From Vesta saturnalis (Eukaryota > Arthropoda > Insecta > Coleoptera > Lampyridae), in assembly GCA_036346205.1 (NCBI GenBank), contig JARFJB010002420.1, forward strand, positions 581,501 through 645,500: 64,000 nucleotides of DNA, in the 5' to 3' direction. The translations under genes were made by a program, and so were the position numbers. Within the stretch, counting starts at the first letter, position 1, and every line of letters starts with the position of its first letter. Under the pieces are notes generated by a model, which did not search any database, was not told where the DNA came from, and was given only the letters and a program-made list of their open reading frames with translations. Positions 35,032 through 45,000 of the stretch are shown one piece after another.

Positions 35032-35451
35032 TTATCTTGAAAATATATCGTCGTGAGTAGCTTTCTTCTTCTTAGCAGAAACAGCTCTCGGTAGAGACTG
35101 GTTATTATCTGCCAGACGTACTCTTTCATATCCCGAACTCTTCATCATTTTATCGATTTTCTCACCGGATTTACGTTTACGATACCTACTTGCCTCGTAA
35201 AATCTTTCTTGAAGCGATTCCTTAACAGGTCGATCCCCTATGACGTCACCAAGAATATTGACACCCGTTCTGAGAGCTTCTTTTCCATTGGCCTTTGCAC
35301 TAGACTTAAATAACGGTATTATACTTCTAAATATACCACCTTGTCTGTCGCACTTACAGAGGCAAAACAACAAGGTACTGAATTTCTGAACTAATCGTTT
35401 TGGCAGTTGTCTAATAAAACTTGACATCATATTGCCGGTAAAATACGTCAT
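35032..35451 (-). CDS. Polinton small basic virion-associated protein (minor capsid/core-like)
   Basis: A 139-codon frame immediately upstream of the capsid gene. The core 'GGIFRSIIPLFKSSAKANGK' followed by 'EALRTGVNILGDVIGDRPVK' and a Lys/Arg-rich C-terminus match the small ORF that precedes the capsid gene in Polintons and related adintovirus-like elements. The N-terminal 30 residues ('FSTLLFCLCKC') look unlike the family, so the true start may have been lost. No stop interrupts it, but its neighbours are dead. Exact name (PX-type or pVI/pX-like) uncertain. Confidence 0.6.
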   Translation of the reverse strand: MTYFTGNMMSSFIRQLPKRLVQKFSTLLFCLCKCDRQGGIFRSIIPLFKSSAKANGKEALRTGVNILGDVIGDRPVKESLQERFYEASRYRKRKSGEKIDKMMKSSGYERVRLADNNQSLPRAVSAKKKKATHDDIFSR

Positions 35452-35487
35452 AGAACTATTACTTATAAGGTAAGATAAAACTCCATT

Positions 35488-36480
35488 TTATATATCTCTC
35501 AGCTGCGAAGCTAACACCCAGCTATTAAATTTGTCACTGTATCCACGCCACTTGATCAGGTATTGTTTATATCGTCCGCGACCCTTCTCTGCTAAAATAT
35601 TATCGACTTTGAATATGGCGTCGTTATCAACCGTAACAACTTGTAATTCCTCCTCGTAAAAGGTACCCACAACAGGATAGTTACTAAGATCATTTATGCG
35701 ATAAACTGGAGGTCTGGAGGTCACTAATTGTAAAAACTTCCTCGTTGCAATTCGTTTCATATCCCTTCTCAAAGGTGTACTTAGTTCTGGCGAATCTAAC
35801 ATGTTCATCGGCTTTATATTTATGGTGACGTGATGTGCCCAAGCCTTTCGCGAACAGGTTAGTCCACACTTCGAAAATGTTTTCGTCGTTTACAGCCGCA
35901 GGGCCATCTTTATACTTGAATGAGGGTTATTGCTGTAAGTAGTCATAATTTTTTGGAGTACATCAATATACCTGTAGGAATTTTTGTAGGTGGAATAACG
36001 CCACATCTTTGTTTTCAATGTTTTATTAAATATTCAACTACAGATGTTTTTACATCAGGGTTATTTGTTACATAGAAATTGATAGTTTGTTTCTTAAAAA
36101 AGTTTTGTACACTGACTGCCACAATATCCATGTCTTTATCCGTCTGTAGATTTGCGTTGTATTATCACTGTCCTTAAAAATAGCGGTGAATGATTCGATT
36201 ACAGATGCGGCTGTCTTCGTTTTAAAAACTCTCGCCCAGGCCCTCTTGCTAAACACATCAATAACCGTTGGTATGTAATTGTATTCACTATTTTGTTTAC
36301 TTAACGTTAGCGTATCTGAAAGATCCGCTTGCCACAGCTCGTAAATGTTGCTCACAATATACCTATTGCGAGGAAACTTTTTTCTGACAGGTTTATAAAA
36401 GTATATGCTTCCTGAGCCTGCAACCATTTTTTAACTTCACCATATCTACACATTACAGCAGTAACTAAAGGTGGGCTGGA
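35488..36480 (-). pseudogene. Polinton retroviral-type integrase with chromodomain
   Basis: 5' to 3': 'NIYELWQADLSDTLTLSKQN' with the first catalytic Asp; 'YIPTVIDVFSKRAWARVF'; an out-of-frame 'LQTDKD' holding the second Asp; 'INFYVTNNPDVKTSVVEYL' with the Glu; then a linker and a C-terminal chromodomain ('AIFKVDNILAEKGRGRYKQY' and 'LIKWRGYSDKFNSWV'). The DDE residues are visible but frameshifted apart. The chromodomain probably guides insertion to marked chromatin. At least three breaks. Confidence 0.85.
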
Positions 36481-36824
36481 TCATAGTATGCAGCATCCAC
36501 GTTATGTTCTCCACGTATGCCAATCAAGTGAAAGTCTTCTTCATCGAGATGATCTTATAGGGGTTTCCCTTGATTCACTATCGGCATCGTAATTCTCACC
36601 TACAGTTGTGAGGCGGGGTTCAATGTTAGGTAATACAGCAGCGTGATGCGACGTGATGTCTTCGAGTATTTCCGATAAATTCTCGTGTATATTTATTTCT
36701 TTAATGTACGTCGCAAACTGTCGCCAACCGTGTGGATTAGTAATTTTTCGGTCCTAACGTTTCGTGAACCAGATCGATAATGTTGGAATGAGGGATGGTC
36801 TCACCTTTTATTGTTAAAGTACTC

Positions 36825-36826
<2 letters not shown>
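36481..36826 (-). pseudogene. Integrase upstream remnant
   Basis: Homologous to 38880-39190 of the second copy (shared words around the 'CACCTACAGTTGTGAGGC' stretch and the 'TTCGTGAACCAGA.CGAT' stretch), in broken frames. It is the N-terminal part of the same integrase and is cut at the (TA)n array. Confidence 0.55.

Positions 36827-36879
<53 letters not shown>
36827..36879. repeat. (TA)n microsatellite
   Basis: About 26 units between the ATPase and integrase relics of the Polinton. Confidence 0.97.
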
Positions 36880-36883
<4 letters not shown>

Positions 36884-36889
36884 CTGGGC

Positions 36890-37490
36890 AAATACCTTGA
36901 GGCCCGAATATGTTTGTTCTATAGCGTAGTACATCCGGTGTATTCTATTTAAAATCGAACATTAAATGTCCGTGCAGGTTTGAAGTAGCATCCTGGTACG
37001 CAGACTCTAAAATTTTGGGTTGTCAGGTGAAATCTTCCTTACTGTATCTGTGCCCTATCACGCGGGTTCTTAAACAAGATTATGTAATGAGCGTTGAGAG
37101 ACATATCTCGATGTCCACGTCCTTGATGAAATATGTTTTGCCTTAAGAAAAGCACGCTTAGATTTCTATTATTACAACCCTTTGTAAAAATATCAACGCC
37201 CGACCCGTTAGTCTCGCGCATTAGATCGTCAATTATTATTAAGGCTTTTTTTTACCGTCAAACTGCACCATATCAGGTAATCCTTTCTGAAATTCCACTG
37301 AGAGATCTTTGAATAATGGTTTCCATTCGCCGTAAAACCAGATAATTTTTTTAAAAGCTGTATCTCAGACAGTTTCGATATTTTTTAGAAAATCAACGAC
37401 AAAATACGATTTCCCACACCACGATGCCTGGCTACTATTGCAGAAAAGGGATGCTTAAACTGACCTTCCATCTCGAAACGCTAGTCTATA
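36890..37490 (-). pseudogene. Polinton genome-packaging ATPase (FtsK/HerA type), decayed
   Basis: The Walker A region is degraded ('WCGKSYFVVDFLKNIE' with the leading Gly lost). It is followed by 'KIIWFYGEWKPLFKDL' and, after a frameshift, 'LIIIDDLMRET' (Walker B), 'IFTKGCNNRNLSVLFLRQN' and 'DMSLNAHYIILFKNPRDRAQ', then 'ILESAYQDATSNLHGHLMFD'. This series is typical of the packaging ATPase of Polintons and related viruses. Two frameshifts and a stop. Confidence 0.85.
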
Positions 37491-37762
37491 CTAAAGAGTA
37501 TTCCATTATCATCACAATTTAAATACTAGGTAAAAAGATCTGCAGTCACAGGTATATTCTACTCTGTTCTATCGTGCTTATCTTTCAATATCAAAATAAT
37601 CCTATTTGTTGTTTTCTTTTAAATATTTACTAAAAGCCAACACGTGTTTTTAAATCGTGCATTAACAATAATAGTTTTGATGTCATTATCCTAATTTAAT
37701 ATTTACTACCGTAATTATTCTGTACTTGCTTAATGGCTACTCATTTTTGTTTTAAAGTATTG

Positions 37763-37795
<33 letters not shown>

Positions 37796-37822
37796 GAGTG
37801 CGTGCGTGCGTGCGTGCGTGAG

Positions 37823-37866
<44 letters not shown>

Positions 37867-38414
37867 TGTGTGTGTGTGTAATCGTACATACAAATAAATC
37901 AAGCATATTTTTTTCGAACGAATAGTTGCTGACCGCTTAGATAGGGAATCTGCTTGTATAAAAAAGTGCCATTGCATCAGGGTAGAAATGATTATTATTT
38001 CACATAATATTTAATTTAGACCTTAATGTATTTTGCAGCAGCAAAATTTTAAAATATTTGTAAACACATTAATTAACACGATGTCAATGGCTGATTGCTA
38101 CTTTCTTGTTCATTTTAATGAAATTGTATAACTGTTTAATAATAATAATTGCATTCCATAAAAAATAGTTCCATCATATAGGTAAGATCATTTTAAATGT
38201 ATGTTGCAAATAACAAACATCGTTTTATATAAATGGGTATATGTACGGTCGCTCTAACGAGTCTGCAAAAGGGAAAAGGTAACTACGAGTTGCAGGAAAT
38301 GTGATAGAGATAAGTAGGTTTGTATATTTACGCTCTACTTAATGATGGGAAAGCCAATAGCCAGTTTTATATCAACTATTCATAAGTAAAAACACAAAAC
38401 CGGTTTAGTGAGCT
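37491..38414. other. AT-rich interval with an alternating GC repeat
   Basis: No gene was recognised apart from the simple repeat at 37761-37879. In a complete Polinton more genes would be expected here, so this may be replacement or decayed DNA. Confidence 0.4.
37761..37879. repeat. (TG)n/(TGCG)n alternating purine-pyrimidine tract
   Basis: About 119 bases of uninterrupted alternating purine/pyrimidine apart from two GAG slips: TG units at both ends and TGCG units in the middle. The open frame of His-Ala-Arg-Thr repeats on the minus strand is an artefact. Confidence 0.97.
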
Positions 38415-38660
38415 GTATAAAATATTTCAATATTTAGCTTAGTTTTCCAACACAGTTGTTATTATTATTATTGGAACAGCCGAAATAAAAACTCATCTGA
38501 AGGTATGCGTATTATTTTTTATATGTATTTTAATTGATATTGTTCACCAAAATGCGAATAAAGATTTTAATGTGTTATTATAGGAGAAGGATGTCATAAA
38601 CCAACAAAGTCTGCATTAACTCTTATTCTACAGACTCCATCTCAAATTATTCGTTTAGTT
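38415..38660. repeat. Direct repeat D, copy 1
   Basis: About 245 bases repeated at 39493-39737: TATAAAATATTTCA...AGCTTAGTTTTCCAACA...GAACAGCCGAAA...GAAGGTATGCGT...TATAGGAGAAGGATGTCATAAACCAAC. The AAG/GTATGCG and TTATAG/GAGAAGG pair could be splice sites of a short intron of about 85 bases, with a TATA-like box upstream. Confidence 0.8.
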
Positions 38661-39489
38661 AAGGCCAGGCTCCCTTGCTAAATACGTCAATAACCGTTAG
38701 TATGTAATTGTATCCACTATTGTGTTTACTTGAAGTTCGCATATCTCAAAGATCCGCTTGCCACAGCTCGTAAATGTTGCTCACAATATGTCTATTGCGG
38801 GGAAACCTTTTTCTGACAGATTTATGAACCGTATAAGCTTCCTGAGCCTGCAGCCACTTTTTTGCTGTACTATATCTACCCTTTACAGCATTAAGTAAAG
38901 GTGTTATACCCGAAAACCGTGTCGGATGCTCTGGATCATAGTGTACAACATCCACGTTATATTCTCCACGTATGCCAATCTAGTGAAAATCTCCTTCTTC
39001 GAGAAGATCTACTCGGGGTTTCCCTCGATTCACCATCGTCATCGTAATTCTCACCTACAGTTGTGAGGCTTGGTTCAATGTTATGTGATACATCAGTATC
39101 ACGTCTTTGAGTATTTCCGATAAACTTTCGTGGTATATCTATTTCTTTAATGTACGTTGCAAACTGTGCCAACCGTGTGGGTTTCGTGAACCAGAGCGAT
39201 TATGTTGGAATGAGTGATGATCTCACCTTTTGTTATATTGTGACAATACTCCTTTTATCCCAAAATACATCACCGTCCGTATTCAGTATACGCAAGAAAT
39301 CCATACCTTTCTTCCTATATGAAACATCCAGTGTTGAACTATCTCCGGAAAATCTCTAATACCATCATCATCACCGCTGATTGTTATACTAGCGGGTTGA
39401 CGTAACTGATTGGAAAAGTCATTGTACTGCTGACATTTGTCATCGTCGGTCATTTTGGCTTTTAAGACTTTATCCATGTCGTTACCCAA
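38650..39489 (-). pseudogene. Polinton integrase, duplicated N-terminal part
   Basis: Starts near 39489 with 'MTDDDKCQQYNDFSNQLRQP'. After several breaks it continues with 'TPLLNAVKGRYSTAKKWLQA', 'SVRKRFPRNRHIVSNIYELW', then 'NSGYNYILTVIDVFSKGAW', and stops abruptly at direct repeat D. It overlaps in protein coordinates with the integrase at 35.5-36.8 kb, so the element holds two partial copies. The catalytic QAD Asp is present; the rest of the DDE core is absent. Confidence 0.72.
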
Positions 39490-39492
39490 CTG

Positions 39493-39737
39493 TATAAAAT
39501 ATCTCAGTATTTAGCTTAGTTTTCCAACATAGTTATTATTATTAGAACAGCCGAAAGAAATACATATATGAAGGTATGCGTGTTACTTTTTATATGTATT
39601 TTACTTGATATTGTTCACGAAAATTCCAATAAAAATTTTAATGTGTTTTATAGGAGAAGGATGTCATAAACCAACCAATTCTGCGTCAACTCTTATTCTA
39701 CAGACTCGATCTCTACTCATTTGTTTAGTTAATTAGA
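39493..39737. repeat. Direct repeat D, copy 2
   Basis: Second copy of 38415-38660. The duplicated integrase part lies exactly between the two copies, giving a tandem arrangement with a period of about 1.08 kb. Confidence 0.8.
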
Positions 39738-40004
39738 TAAAGGTGTGAGTTTTACGCTATTTTTTAATTAATTAATAACATTATGCAGGTACGTATTTGT
39801 TGGTTTTAAACTTCATAGTTATTGATTCGCATATAATAAACCATTAAAACATTTTGTCTTTTATATCCGTTATAGCAATTTGGTATTTTCAACTGTGGTG
39901 GATTTTGAGCAAGCAAGCTGTAATTAATTAAACCAAATCAGTATTTTTGAACTGTAAGCTGGTTTTCGCAAATTGTAAGGTATGATCTAATTTTATTGAG
40001 ATTA

Positions 40005-40125
40005 ATTTAGTTGATTGATTGATTGAGATTGATCTGATTGATTGATTTTATCGAGCATAATTTGTTTGAGATTGATATGATCAATTAATTTGATTTGATT
40101 AATTGATTCGTTTGTTTGAGAAAGA
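40005..40125. repeat. Imperfect (GATT)n repeat
   Basis: TTGATTGATTGAGATTGAT-type tetranucleotide units with frequent substitutions. Confidence 0.85.
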
Positions 40126-40239
40126 GCCGAGTGAGAAACGGATAAACGAGAGGGAGAGAAAGAGATGCATGAAAGATTAACTTATGTTACAGAAAATTTT
40201 TATTAATCCATACACCACTAGGTGGCGCCACAAACAAAC

Positions 40240-40830
40240 CCTAATTAGCCCTAGAAGTTTACCGCTAGGTGGCGCTATCTTTATTAGAGAAACAATATTC
40301 ATTAGTCCGTACACCACTAGATGACCCTACAAGCAAGTTTCGCAACAAGGGGGTCACGACAAGAGGGCGCAGACCCTAACACAGTTTCTTATAGCTGCCT
40401 TATGAGATAGCATTAGGGCCCCCTTATTATAATACTATTTACCGTTAAGGGAGCTACGACAGTGAGCGCAAACCCTAACACAAGTTCTTATGACTGTCTT
40501 ATAAGTTAGCATTGGGGCCCCTTATTAGCATACTATTTTCAGCCAAGGGGGCCACGACAAGAGGGCGCAGACTCTAACACAAGTTCTTATAGCTGTCTTA
40601 CAAGTTGGTATTAGGGCTCCTTATTAGAATACAAAAAGGCCAACTCTAAGGCCGAGCCTAAGGCCAACTGCAAGACCGGGCTTGAGGTCAACCTCAATCT
40701 CAAGGTCAAAAATACGACCCCCACGTGGCGTGTACAAAAAGTGGTGGGAAAGGTGTACCAGGAGACAGGGCTTATGACGTAAAAAAGTAAAAGTAGTGTC
40801 TGTGTTCTACTTACGTATAATTTAAATAAA
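40240..40830 (+). repeat. Polinton terminal inverted repeat, distal copy
   Basis: Begins CCGCTAGGTGGCGCTATC, then three tandem units of about 99 bp beginning near 40345 and the CAAGGCCAACT...GAGGTCAACCTCAATCTCAAGG stretch. Inverted relative to 32510-33090. Homology to the palindrome arms resumes at about 40935-41095 after a gap that corresponds to the mariner in those arms. Confidence 0.82.
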
Positions 40831-41099
40831 AACGATCTCAATGCAATAAAACTAAGTTAAACAGTTTTCAACAGAATGTTAAACAAGTGTTATTTTATCA
40901 AAGCCTTCTAATATTACCTGACAAATGTAAAAAATGAAAATCCGAATTGTTCAGCTTCAAAGCCATAAATGGATAAATTGGTATGAATATTATCGAATAC
41001 AGGGTGTTTCGTTGGTTGCGGTGATATAAAAATATAAAGTTGATGATGGTTTCAGGAAAACGAAACGTCAAATAAAAAATTTGAAAACGCCATCTGATA

Positions 41100-42320
41100 G
41101 AACTCAAAAAGTGACAATGAACCTTTGGTTTTTAAAGATCTTTTAAAATAAATGAAGGAATTACAAAAAAAGAAAAACTCAAAAATCGCATTTTGTTTTA
41201 AATCTCGGAAACGATAGACAATATGAACTTTCGAAAACTACATGTGAACATGCCCTCTAATTTAACGACCTTCGTAGCTTTTACCGTTTTCAAGATCCCC
41301 ACGCTGTTCATCCTTACCTTGGGCACGTTTTATATTGATATTCTTATATATTTGAAATATACAGATGTTTCAGAAATATTTGATAAAAATCAAAAACAGC
41401 GCATGATAAACCTTCCCTCGCCGCTGATGAATTTCTCTCAAAATCTAATTAGCTCCAGGAGAAAACAAAACAAGTTTAAATACAAAATTTTTAATACGTA
41501 CGTGTTTTCGTTCTGAAGTTATTTTGGGCATTAACATACATCCACACACATATACACACACATGCACACGTGCACACACACACAGACATCATGGTCAATA
41601 TTAGCAAAACCTTGTGAAACGTCGTAAAATGTGCGATTTAGCGATAACAAAAAAAAGTCGATTGCATAACATTCTATATGTACATATGTATATGTAAGTT
41701 GGAAGGTAAAAATTAAAGCTACATGCCCTTGAGTGCACTCAAAATTTTCTATATAGGCAGTTTAAAAAACAATTGAATTGATTACAATTTAAAAAAAGAT
41801 TTAAGAGCTGTCCTACATTTCTTTGTATTAAAACAGGATTTTTTTTCTTAAGCAAATTAAACTTATTACCATTTTGAAGATTTGTACACCAAGTTTGCTT
41901 TCAATTTAATATTTGGGTACGTACCTTTGTATTTATTTTAGGTCAGAAATGTGCAAGTTTTAATGGTTAGGGTTAAAGACGTTATACCATAATCTGTAAA
42001 ACTGTATTTTATTTAATTATATTCTCTTGAACGGTTAGATAAAAAGTCCTCATGCTGTTGACATTGTGTAGGTATATAGTATTTATTTTTCAGAATATTA
42101 TGAGAAGACAACTGTTTACAATTTTATCTTTATTTAACAAATTATTTGTACACGTTTGCAATATAACTTTCAGCCTTTAAGAAGAGCAAATAGGAAGCAA
42201 GTAATTAATATGTGGCTAAGGCAATAAAAAATAATTGAAATCTAATTACCAGTTTTATATTATTTTATTTTCCCCTCATGCGAATAATAAAATTATAGGA
42301 AATATTAAAATTTGTATTAA
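41100..42320. other. AT-rich DNA with a dispersed repeat
   Basis: A 97-codon frame at 41223-41516 has no recognisable family. 41370-41720 is one copy of a dispersed repeat also seen at 49630-49750 and 53385-53600, and includes a CA-rich tract at 41540-41590. Nothing else is supported. Confidence 0.45.
41370..41720 (+). repeat. Dispersed repeat family X, copy 1
   Basis: Shared words with copy 3: CAGACATCATGG, GCGATTTAGCGATA, GTCGATTGCATAAC.TTCT and TACATATGTATAT. It is also preceded by the same AAATATTTGATAA.AATCAAAAAC-like stretch as copy 3. Class unknown. Confidence 0.7.
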
Positions 42321-44575
42321 CCCACTTGCTTCTGAACCAAGAAGAAATAAAAATAAACTTGAAATTTTTTGTATTACTTTTTATTATTCATATACAAACA
42401 AGTATTAATTATAAAAAATTTTTTTTACTATCCAGTAAGAAAAAAAAGCCGTCCTTTATGTAGGACGTTCGGAACAACTATTACCAAATACAGAATATTT
42501 TTATTTTGTTGGAAAATCTAAAAAATATCGCACATGAAGCCCTACATCACACTTACATATCGTGTTGTAGTTTTGAGGTGACAATGGCAGCATCTGGTTT
42601 GACAGTCTTTTGGAATGACGTTATGTTTCATTCCATCGTAACGTGTGTCACAGTTTTCTCGTCTGCTTGGCCGCCCCACAGAATGGTTAGCTTTAGCATT
42701 TGTTTGAAGTAGAGAACAAGCAATCCTTCTTCGAAATACTTACTGATCTAAAGCTGGTGTTGATTTATTTTCTCGATCCAGTTGCCAGGCGTTTTGCGAT
42801 GACATGTCAATGCCATGGGTAAATAAACAAAAATACCATTTTTTGCCTCTGATTCCGGTTCGACATAACGACATGTTCTGATCACTGCCGTCGACCCCAC
42901 CCATGTTTTTGTTATACTCTTTTACTATATGAGGCTGAGTTACTTGTATTGACTTCTTTTCTTGTTATAGTACCTTTTCACCATACGTACGGGGTTTACA
43001 CCTACAGCGTTAGATGCCAATGAAACCACACTATTATCATTCCAACTGACAATTGTCAAATTTGTATCGGCGTCTGTTTTATAATCGTGGCTTCCTCGTG
43101 CAGTCTTTTTCAAATCGACAGTGGTTGCCATTGGGTTTTTTGGTGTACCCCACATACCCATTGCAGACAAATGGTGAAAAATATGCATACTGAAGAAGAA
43201 GTTGTCGAAAAAAATGTGGAAGTTGCTAGGCCATTTACTTCGAAGCGCGTCTCCGTAGGTAAGAATCACTCCAGCACCAACTCCAAGTTCTTCATAGATT
43301 GGCAAGACGTGTGCTGAGGCGCCTTGATAAGGTTCAAACCAATTTATATAGCCATTCCGTGTGCATCCTACCCAGAGCTTATACCCCCAACGAATTGGTT
43401 TTCCCTTTATAAATTGCTTTGCACCGTGGCGTCCAAAATACGGAACCATTGCTTCAACACTATGGTGTTCCTTATGCGGTGCAAATCTTACAAAATTTTC
43501 GTTTAGCATTGTGAAGAGTGGGCGAACTTTTGCAAATTTGTCATTTGGAGTCAGGTTGTTGTTGTCGACTATATGTAAAACTCGCATGACATAGTCAAAT
43601 CTGTCCCTCGAAATAGCTTCTGAAACAAGTGAGTTATGAACGCCTTTATCTTTTTACCAAAACATCTTCCTTCTTGGATAAGGAACGTAACCACTCAAGA
43701 TTAGAACACCAACGAAGCTTTTTATTTCAGCGACAGTTACTGGTTTACTATGTTCATTCCTCATTGCAGCATACCGGTTTGTCTCTTGAGTTAGCATGTT
43801 AAAAATATTTTTATCAAAAAAATGCATGAAAAGCGAAAGCGATTATTACAAATTCGCTAGCATCATATGTTATATGTGAATCAGTCCTGTTGTATTTTTT
43901 AGCAACTTTAGATAAAGGTGCAATTTTTGAATCATTTGCTACCTGCGGAACCAAACGAGCTAAAGGTATATCGTCTTCATCCGAATCAGAATTAGCCGAA
44001 GCTACCTGAATTTCAGCTGTAGCTCTTAGTTGTGCAGAAGGCGAGTTATCTGGAGACACGTTATCTTCCTCTCCAGAATCTTCGTCGGTTTGAACTACTT
44101 CATCAGACAAAAACATTATTATATCAGCTGACGGATGCGGAAAATTATCCTGTTCTATCACACCAAGTGCCTCATGTAAAGAAAATCCTTTGAAAATAAA
44201 AAGAAAACAAAGATTATTTTATTTAAAAATATATAAAATTTATTTTTAGTCACAGTACTCTACATTTCTGACGACCTACACATAGTACGGGTATATCTGA
44301 CGTAACAATTTTTACTGATATTGTAAAAATATGACAAATATAAAAAATAGGAAACATAAATTACTTACCTGGCAAAATTAGGACCGTAATAGGACATTTT
44401 TAATACATTTCCAACCGAGTTATTTTCAAGATCAAACAAACAATATGTTGAAACCAGATCGGGAATGCTTCGGAACTTCTCGTGTCACGATGACACTGTT
44501 GGTTTTATGTACATAGGCGTCCGTATATTTTTTTAAAAGTGGCGTCCTAATAGTAGGACGTTAGGGATATCTGGG
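42321..44575 (-). mobile_element. piggyBac element with TTAA target duplication
   Basis: 2255 bases. Both ends carry TTAA (42317-42320 and 44576-44579) followed inward by CCCA. Near each end lies a short imperfect palindrome, CGTCCTTTATGTAGGACG (about 42453) and CGTCCTAATAGTAGGACG (about 44543), likely subterminal transposase-binding or structural motifs. The encoded transposase is described separately. Confidence 0.85.
42500..44161 (-). pseudogene. piggyBac transposase, nearly complete but frameshifted
   Basis: An acidic N-terminus from 44161 ('DEDSGEEDN', 'NSDSDEDDIPLARL') runs into 'MLTQETNRYAAMRNEHSKPV' and 'AEIKSFVGVLILSGYVPYP'. The catalytic core (frame 43587-42940) has 'RFAPHKEHHSVEAMVPYFG', 'FIKGKPIRWGYKLWVGC', 'YINWFEPYQG' and 'NFHIFFDNFFFSMHIF'. 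A frameshift at about 42930 leads to 'EYNKNMGGVDGSDQNMSLCR' and a Cys-rich end ('CCHCHLKTTTRYV'). Asp residues of the DDD triad are visible at SVEAMVPYFG (Asp replaced by Glu), IFFDNFF and GGVDGSDQ. The first substitution and the breaks suggest inactivity. Confidence 0.87.
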
Positions 44576-44596
44576 TTAATTCTTTTAATATAAGCG

Positions 44597-45000
44597 TTGC
44601 TTCTAAATCTCGTTATGAAAGCTTTTACAACTCTTGAAGTGCTGCCTGGAAGTCTAAGAAGAAATTCAAAAATTAAGAAGAATTGTGCTTCCAGTGATTA
44701 CTATTTACTATTTACGTGGAAAATATTAAAATTCCATAATATATTTTCCAAATATGTAAATGGTGATCACTGGAAACACAGTTCTTCTTAATATTTTAAT
44801 TTTTTTATGCAGAATCTTATTATGGAAAGTTTTAGATCTTTTCAGGGGCTACCGGGAAGTCTAGTCAGAACTCCAAAATTTTATTAGAATGTTTCGCGTA
44901 TGCGAATAGTAAAGAAATCATTGCTGTTTTATAGATAGATTGTTAAAACTTTTTATACCATGTCTTGTTTCGGAGAGTTTGTTACTTTGTTTTTTCAAGA
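44597..45000. repeat. Dispersed repeat hosting a TTAA hairpin
   Basis: 44597-44672 and 44792-44935 (GAATCTTATTATGGAAAGTTTTAGA.CTTTTC.GGGGCTACCGGGAAGTCTA...AACTCCAAAATT) form one repeat unit; part of it recurs near 30490-30600. The 111-bp hairpin at 44677-44787 interrupts it. Confidence 0.6.
44677..44787. mobile_element. Small palindromic MITE with TTAA flanks
   Basis: 111 bases flanked by TTAA (44673-44676 and 44788-44791). The ends GAAGAATTGTGCTTCCAGTGAT and ATCACTGGAAACACAGTTCTTC are inverted, so almost the whole element folds into one hairpin. Target choice fits piggyBac mobilisation, although the CCC terminus is absent. Confidence 0.78.

Larger units (their letters stand above)
32510..40830 (-). 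mobile_element. Eroded Polinton/Maverick element
   Basis: About 8.3 kb between inverted repeats, with genes all on the minus strand: ATPase, integrase with chromodomain, small basic protein, major capsid protein, unassigned ORF and protease. Polintons are usually 15-20 kb and also carry a protein-primed DNA polymerase, which I do not see. Every gene is broken. A second integrase 5' part at 38.65-39.49 kb and microsatellites at 36.8 and 37.8 kb show internal rearrangement. Confidence 0.85.

Noticed and set aside
37741..37977. His-Ala-Arg-Thr repeat frame
   Set aside because: Translation of the TG/TGCG tract.
43087..43594. Three plus-strand frames inside the piggyBac region
   Set aside because: Antisense shadows of the transposase frame at 42940-43587.
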